A stretch of DNA of 64,000 bases from Pseudomonas poae (GCA_028869255.1 CP110972.1:1617001-1681000); one strand, 5' to 3'; counted from the stretch's first letter, positions 38,747 through 50,846 are shown. Notes: generated by a model not told the origin, from the letters alone. A program made the numbers and translations.

Positions 38747-38772
38747 AGACGTCCGGCGTTGAAGGTTATTCC
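38747..38772 (-). promoter_or_regulatory. ECF-type promoter of the sigma/anti-sigma operon
   Basis: On the minus strand GGAATA (38772-38767), a 15-base spacer, then CGTCT (38751-38747), about 35 bases upstream of the sigma ATG. The same two blocks with the same spacer occur in the divergent promoter at 38801-38826. Confidence 0.75.
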
Positions 38773-38800
38773 AGGCTGCGAAAAATAAACGGTGGGCCTG

Positions 38801-38826
38801 GGAATAGAGCGGATCGGCGTTCGTCT
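38801..38826 (+). promoter_or_regulatory. ECF-type promoter of the peroxidase/b561 operon
   Basis: GGAATA (38801-38806), 15-base spacer, CGTCT (38822-38826), about 56 bases before the peroxidase ATG. It mirrors the sigma-operon promoter, indicating one regulon. Confidence 0.75.
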
Positions 38827-38881
38827 TAATGCTCCGACCTTATGTTCCACCGCCTAAGGCCCCTGGCCCTGGAGTTCTTTC

Positions 38882-39964
38882 ATGGTAGATCACTCATCAC
38901 CGCCCCGTCCTCCATTGAGCACTGCGAGCCTGATCGCGCGACTCGTGGGGATTGGGGCCGTGGTTGCCGTTGTTGCCGGGGCATTTGCCTACGTCAATGG
39001 CACCCTCGACCCACAACGCCTACGCCCGAAAACCCTGGTCAATGCCCTGGAGACCAACAACGGCGTGCACCCGGGTTTCCGGCGTAACCACGCCAAGGGC
39101 GTGTGCGTGGCCGGGTACTTCGAGAGCAGCGCCGAGGCGCGTGCCTACTCCAGCGCCCAAGTGTTCAGCGAGGCCAAGACCCCGGTGATCGGCCGCTTTG
39201 CCTTGCCCAGCGGCAACCCTTACGCGCCGGACAGTAGCGTGCCGATCCGCAGTTTTGCTTTGCAGTTCAGCCAGGCCAACGGCCAGCAATGGCGTACAGG
39301 GATGAACAGCATGCCGGTGTTCCCGGTGGGCACACCCGAGGCGTTCTACCAGATGCTCAAGGCCGGTGCGCCAGACCCGGCCACCGGCAAGCCGAACCCG
39401 GCGAGTATGCCGGCGTTCTTTGCCGCGCATCCCGAAACCGCAGCGTTTCTGGCCTGGGTCAAGACCGCCAAGCCTTCGGCCAGCTATGCGACCGAAACCT
39501 ATAACGGGATCAATGCGTTTTATCTGGTGGGCGCCGATGGCAAGCGCCAGGCGGTGCGCTGGGGCGTGGTGCCGCAGAGCCAGGACGCCGCGGGCGATAG
39601 CGCGCCGGCGGGCAATGATTTTCTCGAGAAAGACCTGGTGCAACGCCTGGCCGCCGGGCCGTTGCGCTGGCAGTTGAACATGACCCTGGCCAACCCCGAC
39701 GACCCGGTGGATGACGCGAGCAAACCCTGGGCCGGCGAACACACAGTACTGAACGCCGGCACCCTGGTGCTGCAAAGCAGCCAGCCGCAGGCGGACGGCG
39801 ATTGCCGCGATATCAATTTTGACCCGCTGATTCTGCCCAGTGGTATCCAAGCCTCCAACGACCCATTGCTGGCGGCACGTTCGGCAGCCTATGCCAGTTC
39901 GTACGTACGCCGCGCCGGTGAAGTCAGTCCCCTGCACAGTGCCCCTCAGGAGTCGAAGCCATGA
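38882..39964 (+). CDS. Periplasmic catalase-family peroxidase (SrpA-like)
   Basis: A 360-residue heme protein of the short catalase-related peroxidase family. A cytoplasmic N terminus and a helix (about residues 18-40, LIARLVGIGAVVAVVAGAFAY) anchor or export it. The distal His is in GFRRNHAKGVC, the second distal motif in FALQFSQANGQQW, and the proximal tyrosine in RSAAYASSYVRR. It lacks the full catalase C-terminal half, so it probably acts as peroxidase with an electron donor, most simply the cytochrome b561 encoded next (4-base overlap, ATGA). Driven by an ECF-type promoter. Confidence 0.9.
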   Translation: MVDHSSPPRPPLSTASLIARLVGIGAVVAVVAGAFAYVNGTLDPQRLRPKTLVNALETNNGVHPGFRRNHAKGVCVAGYFESSAEARAYSSAQVFSEAKTPVIGRFALPSGNPYAPDSSVPIRSFALQFSQANGQQWRTGMNSMPVFPVGTPEAFYQMLKAGAPDPATGKPNPASMPAFFAAHPETAAFLAWVKTAKPSASYATETYNGINAFYLVGADGKRQAVRWGVVPQSQDAAGDSAPAGNDFLEKDLVQRLAAGPLRWQLNMTLANPDDPVDDASKPWAGEHTVLNAGTLVLQSSQPQADGDCRDINFDPLILPSGIQASNDPLLAARSAAYASSYVRRAGEVSPLHSAPQESKP

Positions 39965-40500
39965 ATGCCCAACCCCGGTTTTTCGCGCCTCTGGCGCGCC
40001 TGCTGCATTGGCTGATGGCCCTGATGATCATCGCCATGTTGTTTATTGGCGCGGGCATGGCTGCGTCAGTGTCGGAGCGTCATGAATGGCTGATTAACCT
40101 GCACAAACCCTTGGGGATCGCGATCCTGGCGTTGGTGCTTGTGCGTCTGGTGGTGCGTTTTTCCACGCAGCAACCGCCGCTGCCGGCGGACCTGCCACTG
40201 TGGCAGGTGCTGGCGGCCAAGGCGTCGCATGTGCTGCTGTATGCCTTGATGCTGGTATTGCCGCTGCTGGGCTGGGCGATGATTTCGGCGGCGGGTGACC
40301 CGGTTATGCTCAGCAGTTCGGTGCAGTTACCGGCGCTGATGGGCGCGAATGCCCCGTTGTTTGCGGTGCTGCGCAAGGCCCACGGCTATCTCGCCTACCT
40401 GTTGTTCCTGACGGTGCTGTTGCACCTGGCGGCGGCGCTGTTCCACGGGTTGATCCGTCGTGACGGCGTGCTGCAAAGCATGACCGGCACCAAGCACTGA
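39961..40500 (+). CDS. Cytochrome b561
   Basis: A 179-residue four-helix inner-membrane diheme protein with heme-ligand histidines in LLHWLMALMIIAMLFIGAGM, WLINLHKPLGIAIL, ASHVLLYALMLVLPLLGW and LLHLAAALFHG. It overlaps the peroxidase gene by 4 bases and probably carries electrons from quinol to that peroxidase (inference from operon). Homologous to the b561 at 17852-18409. Confidence 0.9.
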   Translation: MNAQPRFFAPLARLLHWLMALMIIAMLFIGAGMAASVSERHEWLINLHKPLGIAILALVLVRLVVRFSTQQPPLPADLPLWQVLAAKASHVLLYALMLVLPLLGWAMISAAGDPVMLSSSVQLPALMGANAPLFAVLRKAHGYLAYLLFLTVLLHLAAALFHGLIRRDGVLQSMTGTKH

Positions 40501-40510
40501 CGGCAGGTCT

Positions 40511-40645
40511 TTGTGGCGAGCGAGCTTGCTCGCGTTGGGCTGCGAAGCAGCCCTAAAACCTGCCGCCGCAGGGTGTCAGGTAATGGGGCGGTGCCTGTTA
40601 TGAGGCCGCTTTGCGGCCCAACGCGAGCAAGCTCGCTCGCCACAA
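40511..40645. repeat. REP pair of the GTGGCGAGCGAGC family
   Basis: TTGTGGCGAGCGAGCTTGCT at the left and AGCAAGCTCGCTCGCCACAA at the right, each followed inward by GGGCTGCGAAGCAGCCC-like stems. It fills the gap between convergent b561 and carboxypeptidase genes. Confidence 0.85.
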
Positions 40646-40651
40646 CAGCCG

Positions 40652-41803
40652 TCAGCGCAAGATACTGACCACGTCGGCCACACTGCTCAACACGTCCTTG
40701 CCCAGCTGTTTGGAGCGCTCACCTGACCAACCGGTTTTCGGGTTGGGCGCGTCGTCGTTGTCCTTGAAGGGCATCTCCAGGGTCAGGGACAGGCAGTCGT
40801 ACTGTTCGCCGACGGCATTGCAGGCCAGGGTCATATTGGCTTCGCCCGGCAGGTCGCGGGTGTAGCCGTGGACGGTCTGGAAGTCGCGGGTCAGGGCGCT
40901 CAAATGGCTGCGGAAGTGTTTTTCCAGGGCTTCGATACGCGGCGTGTAGCCTGGGTTGCCTTCGCAGCCGGCGGTGAAGACGTAGGGGATCTCTTCGTCG
41001 CCATGGATATCGAGGAACAGGTCGACGCCGTATTTTTCCATTTGCTGCTGTACGAACAGCACTTCAGGGCTGATGTCCTGGCTGGCGCTCTGCCAGGCAC
41101 GGTTGAGGTCCTGGCCCATGGCGTTGGTGCGCAGGTGGCCATGGAAGGCGCCGTCCGGGTTCATGTTGGGCACCAGGTACAGGTCGGCGACCGCCAGCAG
41201 TTTTTTCAGCTCGGTGTCGCCATCCTGCTGCAGGCGTTCGATGATGCCTTCCATAAACCATTCGGCCATATGCTCGCCGGGATGTTGCTGCGCGATGATC
41301 CACACCTTGCGTCGGCCGTCGCCACCTTTGCCGCGGCGCAGCAGTTGGATATCACGGCCTTCGACACTTTTACCGGTGGCCAGCAACTGGGTGCCGGCGC
41401 GGTTCAGGGCCTGGTCGATCAGCCACTCGTGGCGTTCACGGCTGTAGGGTTCGAAGTAGGCTAGCCAGGCGTGCTTCTCGCGGGTTTCGAGGCTGATGTG
41501 CAGAATTTCGCCGTCAAACCGCGTGGGTACGCGAAACCAGTGGATATGGTCGTAGGACGCCACCGCGTTATAGCCGCTCCACGCGTGTTTGTAGGAGGAC
41601 TTGCCCGCGTTGCTCAAGCGGAAGGTGTGGGTGTGGCCCACGTGCATGCCTTCGGCCTTGAAGTGGAACCATTGGAAATGTTGGCTGCGGGTATCGGGGT
41701 TGATTGCCAGCAGCAACTGGTAGGCATCGCTGGCGTCGAGTACCTGGATATTGCCACTGTCGAAGTCGGTGCTGATGCGGATGGAGGTCAAGGCCACGGT
41801 CAT
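40652..41803 (-). CDS. M14-family zinc carboxypeptidase, cytosolic CCP-like
   Basis: A 383-residue metallopeptidase. An N-terminal beta domain typical of cytosolic carboxypeptidases (residues about 1-115, IRISTDFDSGNIQVLDASDA) precedes the M14 catalytic domain. Zinc ligands are His and Glu in QQHPGEHMAEWF and His in FLDIHGDEEIPY; the catalytic Glu is in TLEMPFKD. There is no signal peptide, so it is intracellular. ATG 41803 (MTVALTSIRI) fits the domain; a longer frame to 41905 crosses the upstream region. In eukaryotes such enzymes trim glutamate tails; the bacterial substrate is unknown. Confidence 0.88.
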   Translation of the reverse strand: MTVALTSIRISTDFDSGNIQVLDASDAYQLLLAINPDTRSQHFQWFHFKAEGMHVGHTHTFRLSNAGKSSYKHAWSGYNAVASYDHIHWFRVPTRFDGEILHISLETREKHAWLAYFEPYSRERHEWLIDQALNRAGTQLLATGKSVEGRDIQLLRRGKGGDGRRKVWIIAQQHPGEHMAEWFMEGIIERLQQDGDTELKKLLAVADLYLVPNMNPDGAFHGHLRTNAMGQDLNRAWQSASQDISPEVLFVQQQMEKYGVDLFLDIHGDEEIPYVFTAGCEGNPGYTPRIEALEKHFRSHLSALTRDFQTVHGYTRDLPGEANMTLACNAVGEQYDCLSLTLEMPFKDNDDAPNPKTGWSGERSKQLGKDVLSSVADVVSILR

Positions 41804-42076
41804 AGTCTGGTGCCTGAATATGAGTGTTGTGGCGGCTATCTTACACAGGAGTCTGGTGAAGACCGGATGCAAAATTGTTGCGAAGAGAAGGGGGGCGTCG
41901 TCCATGACGCCGCCGAAGCTTAGAATCTATGAGATTGATTCTCAAGCGCTATTTCGCAGAGATGTGAGCCAGAGCGCGTGACTGGCTTTCTTTTGGCGAT
42001 GGTCTTTTGCTACCATGCGCGCCATCGAGCAACACACAGTCTTCATTAGCCTGAAGCCATGCCAGGGAAACTGGCA

Positions 42077-42191
42077 AAAAAAGACCCGGCCAAAGAGCCG
42101 GGTCAAAAACCGTGATTAGCCTGATGAGGAGATATTCCAAGAGTCCGACCTAAGGTCCCTTGGTCTATCGACTGATCTCGCGATCAGCTGG
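42077..42191 (-). ncRNA. prrF: PrrF-type iron-responsive small RNA
   Basis: Transcribed on the minus strand from about 42191 to a terminator at 42104-42076: about 115 nt, the size of PrrF1/2. The 5' end forms CTGATC-GCGA-GATCAG (42189-42174). The conserved core TATCTCCTCATCAGGCTAAT, which pairs with mRNAs such as sodB, follows, then ACGG and the terminator stem GACCCGGC/GCCGGGTC with U8. In Pseudomonas, PrrF represses iron-containing proteins when iron is scarce. Only one copy is seen, followed by a short CAGGCTAAT echo at about 42045-42053. The rest of the gap to 41804 shows no gene. Confidence 0.88.
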
Positions 42192-42196
42192 GTCCA

Positions 42197-42224
42197 ATAA
42201 TAATCATTCTCATTTTCAAGTCAA
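42197..42224 (-). promoter_or_regulatory. Fur-box promoter of the PrrF small RNA
   Basis: Minus strand: -35 TTGACT (42224-42219), 16-base spacer, -10 TATTAT (42202-42197). The spacer and -10 contain GAGAATGATTATTATTG, matching about 13 of 19 positions of the Fur box. Confidence 0.8.
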
Positions 42225-42267
42225 ATGTTTTTATCCTTGAGATAGAAATATTTTTGCTGCGTGCCCG

Positions 42268-42618
42268 TTACGCGTTCGCCTGAACCTGGGGCACCTGTAA
42301 CGATCGCTCCACCATCGCCTTCGCCATATCAATCAAATACACCACTGAAAACGCCAGGTCCCGGTGATTGCCCTGATGGCTGCTTGCCGATTCATAGGCC
42401 GTGGCCGCCGCACTGCGCAACAGCTCCGAGGCGTGCACCAGGGCTTCTTCCTGGCTGATGCCCGGCTTGATGGCGAACAGGGCCCCGTCCGGAGCTTGCG
42501 CCGACATGTTTTCTTTCAAGTAAAAATCCAATGCACGCTGGGCTGCACCGCTGCTGCGCAGGCCATGCAAGTCGTTGTGTTCAGGTGTTTCGGGCAGGAG
42601 GTACGGGCTCGTCGTCAT
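42268..42618 (-). CDS. DUF6124/DUF3077-like small protein
   Basis: A 116-residue soluble protein with no signal. AAQRALDFYLKENM and ISQEEALVHASELLRSAAATAYESA resemble the small DUF6124/DUF3077 proteins that pseudomonads carry in many copies. Function is unknown. It is divergent from an S24-type repressor, and two A(A/G)TACG-N3-CGTATT operators lie in the gap, so it is probably a repressor-controlled gene. No clear ribosome site precedes ATG 42618. Confidence 0.6.
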   Translation of the reverse strand: MTTSPYLLPETPEHNDLHGLRSSGAAQRALDFYLKENMSAQAPDGALFAIKPGISQEEALVHASELLRSAAATAYESASSHQGNHRDLAFSVVYLIDMAKAMVERSLQVPQVQANA

Positions 42619-42666
42619 AAGGGGCGGTACTCTGGGGTGGGTGTCGAAAACCTTATGCCCGATGAT

Positions 42667-42681
42667 AGTACGTATCGTATT
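42667..42681. promoter_or_regulatory. Operator 1, AGTACG-TAT-CGTATT
   Basis: A near-perfect inverted repeat with 6-base arms and 3-base spacer, 49 bp upstream of the DUF gene. One base differs from operator 2. Confidence 0.55.
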
Positions 42682-42725
42682 TATGTCGTTTTATGGATTA
42701 CTACAAACTGTTTATTGCCCTGGAA

Positions 42726-42740
42726 AATACGCGCCGTATT
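42726..42740. promoter_or_regulatory. Operator 2, AATACG-CGC-CGTATT
   Basis: A perfect inverted repeat with 6-base arms and 3-base spacer, 10 bp upstream of the repressor ATG and 59 bp from operator 1. Position suggests autorepression. Confidence 0.6.
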
Positions 42741-42750
42741 GTCAGGCACC

Positions 42751-43389
42751 ATGGATAACTGGATAGCGTTGGTCAAAGCCAACATGAAGGACCGCAAGGT
42801 CACGCAGGATGAACTGGCCGAACGCTTGGGCATGTCCCAGGGCGGTGTCGGCCATTGGCTCAACAAGCGTCGCGTGCCGAGCCTGGCGGACATGAACCGG
42901 TTGCTGGAAGCGTTGGGGCTCGGCTATCTGGAAGTGGCGCTGGAAATTCGCGAGCGTAGCGTTGAGGACGAGCCCGCGCCGCACACCCACTACAACCCGT
43001 ATTTCCGTTACCCGGTCAGCGATTGGAAAGGTTTGTGTGAGGTCCGCGAGGAGCGCCCGGCGTATGGCGCCGCCCGCTTTGAATTGACCGATTACCGCGC
43101 CCACGGAGCAGCCTTCTGGCTGCCGGTCACGGGCGATGCCATGACCGCCCGCAGTGGCCTGAGCATCGGCGCCGGGATGATGATTCTGGTGGACCCGGCC
43201 ATTGCGGCCGAACCCGGCAAGCTGGTGGTCGCGCAATGGGCCGATCAACCCCAGGCGACCTTCCGTCAATTGCTGGAGGAGAGCGGCCAGCTTTACCTGG
43301 TGCCGCTCAACCCCAGCTACCCGAAACAGCTGTTTACCGATGCTTGCCGCATCCTCGGCGTGGTCGTGCAGGCCACGGCGAAGCTCTAA
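42751..43389 (+). CDS. XRE-family repressor with S24 (LexA-like) C-terminal domain
   Basis: A 212-residue protein: helix-turn-helix at about residues 15-65 (TQDELAERLGMSQGGVGHWLNKRRVPS) and a C-terminal S24/LexA-like fold (FWLPVTGDAMTARSGLSIGAGMMILVDP). The catalytic region has GDAMTAR where the usual Ser is followed by Met; here Ala-Met replaces Ser-Met, so self-cleavage is doubtful. A Lys lies later. ATG 42751 fits; the frame open from 42364 overlaps the divergent gene. It resembles PrtR-type regulators but with no pyocin genes near. Its stop overlaps the liuD stop by 4 bases. Confidence 0.8.
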   Translation: MDNWIALVKANMKDRKVTQDELAERLGMSQGGVGHWLNKRRVPSLADMNRLLEALGLGYLEVALEIRERSVEDEPAPHTHYNPYFRYPVSDWKGLCEVREERPAYGAARFELTDYRAHGAAFWLPVTGDAMTARSGLSIGAGMMILVDPAIAAEPGKLVVAQWADQPQATFRQLLEESGQLYLVPLNPSYPKQLFTDACRILGVVVQATAKL

Positions 43390-45310
43390 CTCGGCGTTTC
43401 CAGCTCCACCAGCGCGCAACCTTCGGCAACCATTTCGCCTTCCTGGCAGAACAGCGCCTTGACCACCCCGGCATGAGGCGCACGGATGCTGTGTTCCATC
43501 TTCATCGCTTCCAGCACCACCAGCGGCGTGCCGGCCTCCACGGTTTGGCCGATGCCGACCAGCACGCGCACGATGCTGCCATTCATCGGCGCCGTCAGGC
43601 CGCCTTGGTGCTGCTGGTTGGCTTCCACGGCGGCAATCGGATCGAACAGGCTGATGGCCTGCATCTCGCCGTCCCAGCGCAGAAACAGCTTACCTTCACT
43701 GCGTACCGCCAGATGGGCGCGCCGCACGCCCTGGCGTTCGATCAACAGTTGCTCGCCTTGCAACTGCGCGGCTTCGCCTGCCAGCGTCACCAGGCGGTCC
43801 TGCCCATTGCAGCTCAAATGCAGCGAGACCTCGGCCGGCAGCCCTGCGCGAAAACCTCGGTTGCTCGCCCACGGCCCGTCACCCGCGGGCAAACTCTGCA
43901 TAAAGGCCGAGCCCGCCGTCTGCCAGAACTCGTCGCTTAACGCCCCTGGCACGGGCAGCAGTTGCTCCTGATAACGCGGGATAAACCCGGTATCCAGCTC
44001 CGCCGCCGCAAACGCCGGATGGCCGATGATGCGCCGCAGGAAACCCAGGTTGGTCTTGAGCCCACCGACGGCGAACTCATCGAGCATGCTCAATAGCCGC
44101 AGCCGTGCCTGTTCGCGGTCCTCGCCCCAGGCGATCAGCTTGCCGAGCATCGGGTCGTAGAAGGGCGAGACGTTGTCGCCTTGCTCGACGCCGCTGTCCA
44201 CGCGACGGCCAGGGCCGGGTGCGGATTCACGGTACAGCGCCAGGTGCCCGGTGGCGGGCAGGAAATCATTCGAGGGGTCTTCGGCATACAAGCGCACTTC
44301 AATCGCATGGCCGATCAGCGGTACCTGCTCCTGGGTGATCGGCAGCGGCTCGCCCTGAGCCACACGAATCTGCCAGGCCACCAGGTCCAGGCCGGTAATC
44401 GCCTCGGTCACCGGGTGCTCAACCTGCAGCCGCGTGTTCATCTCCATAAAGAAGAACTCCCCGCGCGCATCCAGCAAGAACTCCACGGTGCCTGCGCCCA
44501 CGTAGCCGATGGCCTGGGCTGCACGCACGGCCGCTTCGCCCATGGCCTTGCGTTGTTCGGCACTCAAGCCTGGCGCGGGGGCTTCTTCCACGACCTTCTG
44601 ATGCCGGCGCTGGATCGAGCAATCGCGCTCATTGAGGTACAGGCAATGGCCATGCTGGTCGGCAAACACCTGGATCTCCACATGGCGTGGCTTGAGCAGG
44701 TATTTCTCCACCAGCATCTGGCTATTGCCGAAGGAGGACAGGGCCTCACGCTGGGCGGAGGCGAGGGCTTCGGCCAATTGGCTGACCTCCTCGACCACCT
44801 TCATGCCCTTGCCGCCACCGCCGGCTGTGGCTTTGAGCAACACCGGGTAGCCGATGCGCTCGCAGGCATCGCGAAAGGTTTCCAGGTCCTGGGCTTCGCC
44901 GTGATAGCCCGGCACCAGCGGCACCCCGGCGGTTTCCATCAACGCTTTGGCCGCCGACTTGCTGCCCATGGCATCGATGGCCGAGGCGGGCGGGCCGAGG
45001 AAGATCAACCCGGCCGCTTCAATCGCTCGGGCAAAGCCAGGGTTTTCCGACAGAAAGCCATAGCCCGGGTGGATTGCCTGCGCGCCGCTGGCCTGGGCGG
45101 CGGCGATCAGTTTATCGATTTGCAGGTAACTCTCGGTGGCCTTGCTGCCCCCAGGTCGACCCGAATGTCGGCTTCGCGGCTATGCCGCGCATCACGATCA
45201 ATGGCGCTGTGCACCGCCACCGTGGTCAGCCCCATCGCCTTGGCCGTGCGCATCACCCGGCAGGCAATCTCGCCACGGTTGGCCACCAGCAGGGTGGTCA
45301 GTGTGCTCAT
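43386..45310 (-). pseudogene. liuD: Methylcrotonyl-CoA carboxylase biotin (alpha) subunit, frame broken
   Basis: Biotin carboxylase plus biotin-carrier subunit that carboxylates 3-methylcrotonyl-CoA with LiuB in leucine breakdown. It begins MSTLTTLLVANRGEIACRVM at 45310 and continues with biotin-carboxylase motifs (KATAGGGGKGMKVV, VEFLLDARGEFFFMEMNTRL) to the biotinyl lysine in VLEAMKMEHSI near the C terminus. After DIRVDLG the frame is lost: one G is missing from the run complementary to 45148-45152; restoring it reads LGGSKATESYLQID and gives 641 residues. The ATGA overlap with liuC shows coupling. The rest of the operon is intact, so a sequencing error is likely. Confidence 0.9.
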
Positions 45311-46113
45311 GAGCGCGGCTCCTGTGGCTGCCAGCTCGGCGGGCGTTTTTGCAGGAAGGCACGCAAGCCTTCCTGGCCCTCGGCGCTGACGCGGATGCGT
45401 GCAATGGCATTCTCGCAATAGCGGCGCAGGGCCGGGGTGAGGGCGCCGTTACCCACTTCGCGCAGCAGGTCTTTGCTGGCGCGCATGGCGGCAGGGCTGT
45501 TTTGCAACAGGTTGGTGATCCACTGTTCGACTTGCTGATCCAGCTCGCTCGCGGGGTAACTCTCTGCCAGCAGGCCGATGTCTCGCGCACGCTGGCCGCC
45601 AAAACGTTCGGCGGTCAGGGCATAGCGCCGCGCCGCACGTTCGCCGATGGCCTGCACCACGAACGGGCTGATCACTGCCGGCGCCAGGCCGATGCGCACT
45701 TCCGACAGGCAGAACTGCGCATCGTCGGTGCCGATGGCCATGTCGCAGCAACTGATCAAGCCCAGCGCGCCACCATAGGCCGCGCCTTGCACTACGGCCA
45801 GGGTGGGGATTTTCAGCTTGGCCAGGTTGTACATCAGCTCCGCCAGTTCGCGGGCGTCGTCCAGGTTGGTGTGGTAGTCCAGCTCGGCGGATTGCTGCAT
45901 CCAGGCCAGGTCGGCGCCGGCACTGAAATGCTTGCCGCGCCCGCGCAGTACCAGAAAGCGCAGGGATGCATCGGCCTGGACGTGATCGAGGGCGATGATC
46001 AGCTCGCGGATCATCTCGGCATTGAACGCGTTGTTCTTGGCTTCACGGCTGAGCCACAGCGTGGCGAAACCACGGCTGTCGGTGATCAGTTCGAGGGTAT
46101 TGAAATCGCTCAT
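45307..46113 (-). CDS. liuC: Methylglutaconyl-CoA hydratase
   Basis: Crotonase-fold enzyme of 268 residues hydrating 3-methylglutaconyl-CoA to HMG-CoA. The oxyanion-hole segments are KHFSAGADLAWMQ and GAAYGGALGLISCCDMAI, with FCLSEVRIGLAPAVISPFV after them. ATG 46113 (MSDFNTLEL) has GGAG 9 bases upstream; the ATG at 46128 right after the liuB stop would place that site inside the gene. Overlaps liuD by 4 bases. Confidence 0.92.
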   Translation of the reverse strand: MSDFNTLELITDSRGFATLWLSREAKNNAFNAEMIRELIIALDHVQADASLRFLVLRGRGKHFSAGADLAWMQQSAELDYHTNLDDARELAELMYNLAKLKIPTLAVVQGAAYGGALGLISCCDMAIGTDDAQFCLSEVRIGLAPAVISPFVVQAIGERAARRYALTAERFGGQRARDIGLLAESYPASELDQQVEQWITNLLQNSPAAMRASKDLLREVGNGALTPALRRYCENAIARIRVSAEGQEGLRAFLQKRPPSWQPQEPRS

Positions 46114-46128
46114 GGGGTACAGCTCCAT

Positions 46129-47736
<1,608 letters not shown>

Positions 47737-47748
47737 GGGCGCGCTCCT

Positions 47749-48912
47749 TCAGCGGGTTTCGTTGAAGAGTTCGCGACCGATCAGCATCCGGCGAATCTCA
47801 CTGGTGCCGGCGCCGATTTCGTACAGCTTGGCGTCACGCAGCAGGCGGCCGGCGGGGAATTCATTGATATAACCGTTGCCGCCGAGAATCTGGATCGCGT
47901 CCAGGGCCATTTGGGTGGCGCGTTCGGCGCTGTAGAGGATCACCCCGGCGGCGTCCTTGCGCGTGGTTTCGCCGCGCTCGCAAGCCTGGGCCACCGCGTA
48001 CAGGTAGGCGCGGCTGGCGTTGAGTTGGGTGTACATGTCGGCGACCTTGCCCTGGATCAGCTGGAATTCGCCGATGCTTTGGCCGAACTGCTTGCGGTCG
48101 TGGATGTAGGGCACGATCAGGTCCATGCAGGCTTGCATGATCCCGGTAGGGCCGCCGGAAAGTACCACGCGCTCGTAGTCGAGGCCGCTCATCAGCACTT
48201 TCACGCCGCCGTTGAGCACGCCGAGGATGTTTTCCTCGGGCACTTCCACGTCATCGAAAAACAGCTCGCAGGTGTTGGAGCCGCGCATGCCCAGCTTGTC
48301 GAACTTGCTGCTGCGGCTGAAGCCCTTCCAGTCGCGCTCGACGATAAACGCGGTGATGCCGTGGGGGCCTTTTTCCAGATCGGTCTTGGCGTAGATCACG
48401 TAGGTGTTGGCGTCGGGGCCGTTGGTGATCCAGGTTTTGCTGCCATTGAGCACGTAGCGGTCGCCGCGTTTATCCGCGCGCAGTTTCATCGAGACCACAT
48501 CGGAGCCGGCGTTCGGCTCGCTCATGGCGAGGGCGCCGACGTGTTCGCCGCTGATGAGTTTGGGCAGGTATTTGAGCTTCTGCTCGTGGCTGCCGTTACG
48601 GTTGATCTGGTTGACGCACAGGTTGGAGTGGGCGCCGTAGGACAGCGCCACCGAGGCCGAACCGCGGCTGATTTCTTCCATGGCCACCACGTGCGCCAGG
48701 TAGCCGAGGCCAGCGCCGCCGTATTCCTCCGGCACGGTGATGCCCAGCATGCCCATGTCACCGAACTTGCGCCACAGGTCGGCGGGGAACAGGTTGTCGC
48801 TGTCGATCTGTGCGGCGCGGGGCGCGATTTCCTTGGTCACGAAGGACTGCACCTGGTCGCGCAGCATGTCGATGGTTTCGCCGAGAGCGAAGTTCAGGGA
48901 CGGGTAACTCAT
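47749..48912 (-). CDS. liuA: Isovaleryl-CoA dehydrogenase
   Basis: FAD-dependent acyl-CoA dehydrogenase of 387 residues making 3-methylcrotonyl-CoA from isovaleryl-CoA; electrons go to ETF. The active-site Glu at the isovaleryl-specific position is in [14 protein letters not shown]. Other family motifs: [38 protein letters not shown] and [21 protein letters not shown] start at 48912 ([13 protein letters not shown]), as in known LiuA. First gene of liuABCD; the upstream gap holds two LiuR-type boxes. Confidence 0.96.
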   Translation of the reverse strand: MSYPSLNFALGETIDMLRDQVQSFVTKEIAPRAAQIDSDNLFPADLWRKFGDMGMLGITVPEEYGGAGLGYLAHVVAMEEISRGSASVALSYGAHSNLCVNQINRNGSHEQKLKYLPKLISGEHVGALAMSEPNAGSDVVSMKLRADKRGDRYVLNGSKTWITNGPDANTYVIYAKTDLEKGPHGITAFIVERDWKGFSRSSKFDKLGMRGSNTCELFFDDVEVPEENILGVLNGGVKVLMSGLDYERVVLSGGPTGIMQACMDLIVPYIHDRKQFGQSIGEFQLIQGKVADMYTQLNASRAYLYAVAQACERGETTRKDAAGVILYSAERATQMALDAIQILGGNGYINEFPAGRLLRDAKLYEIGAGTSEIRRMLIGRELFNETR

Positions 48913-48976
48913 GGGCAGCACCTTAATGTGAGCTTTGTTGTTGTGTGGTTGGCGCGCCAGGGAAGGGCGTTCACCT

Positions 48977-48990
48977 TTACGTTAACGTAA
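48977..48990. promoter_or_regulatory. LiuR-type box before liuA (TTACGTTAACGTAA)
   Basis: A perfect 14-bp palindrome 64 bp upstream of the liuA start, related to the ACGTnnACGT core of the boxes at 49019-49034 and 52727-52742. MerR-type LiuR is the likely binder (inferred). Confidence 0.7.
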
Positions 48991-49018
48991 GCTTGCGTTA
49001 CGGCGCTGTCAATCGTAG

Positions 49019-49034
49019 TTTACGTTTACGTCAA
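49019..49034. promoter_or_regulatory. LiuR-type box before the acyl-CoA synthetase (TTTACGTTTACGTCAA)
   Basis: Differs by one base from the complement of the box upstream of liuR. Lies 28 bp before the acyl-CoA synthetase ATG, so the synthetase is probably in the same regulon. Confidence 0.7.
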
Positions 49035-49061
49035 CCTACAAAAAAGACAACAGGGGTCGTT

Positions 49062-50699
<1,638 letters not shown>

Positions 50700-50713
50700 C
50701 CACACAAAACCAA

Positions 50714-50801
50714 TGTGGGAGCGGGCTTGCTCGCGAATGCGGTGGTTCAGTCAACATTTCAGTGGCTGACACACCGCATTCGCGAGCAAGCCCGCTCCAC
50801 A
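50714..50801. repeat. REP pair, right arm short by one base
   Basis: TGTGGGAGCGGGCTTGCTCG at the left; CGAGCAAGCCCGCTCCACA at the right, lacking one C compared with the perfect pair at 28011-28100. Confidence 0.85.
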
Positions 50802-50846
50802 TTTTTGCTCGCGGTGAGTCAATAAAAGATCGAAAACGCAGAAAGC

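Noticed and set aside
41925-41945. Second Fur box (GAGAATCAATCTCATAGAT)
   Set aside because: Matches only about 10 of 19 Fur-box positions and has no promoter beside it.
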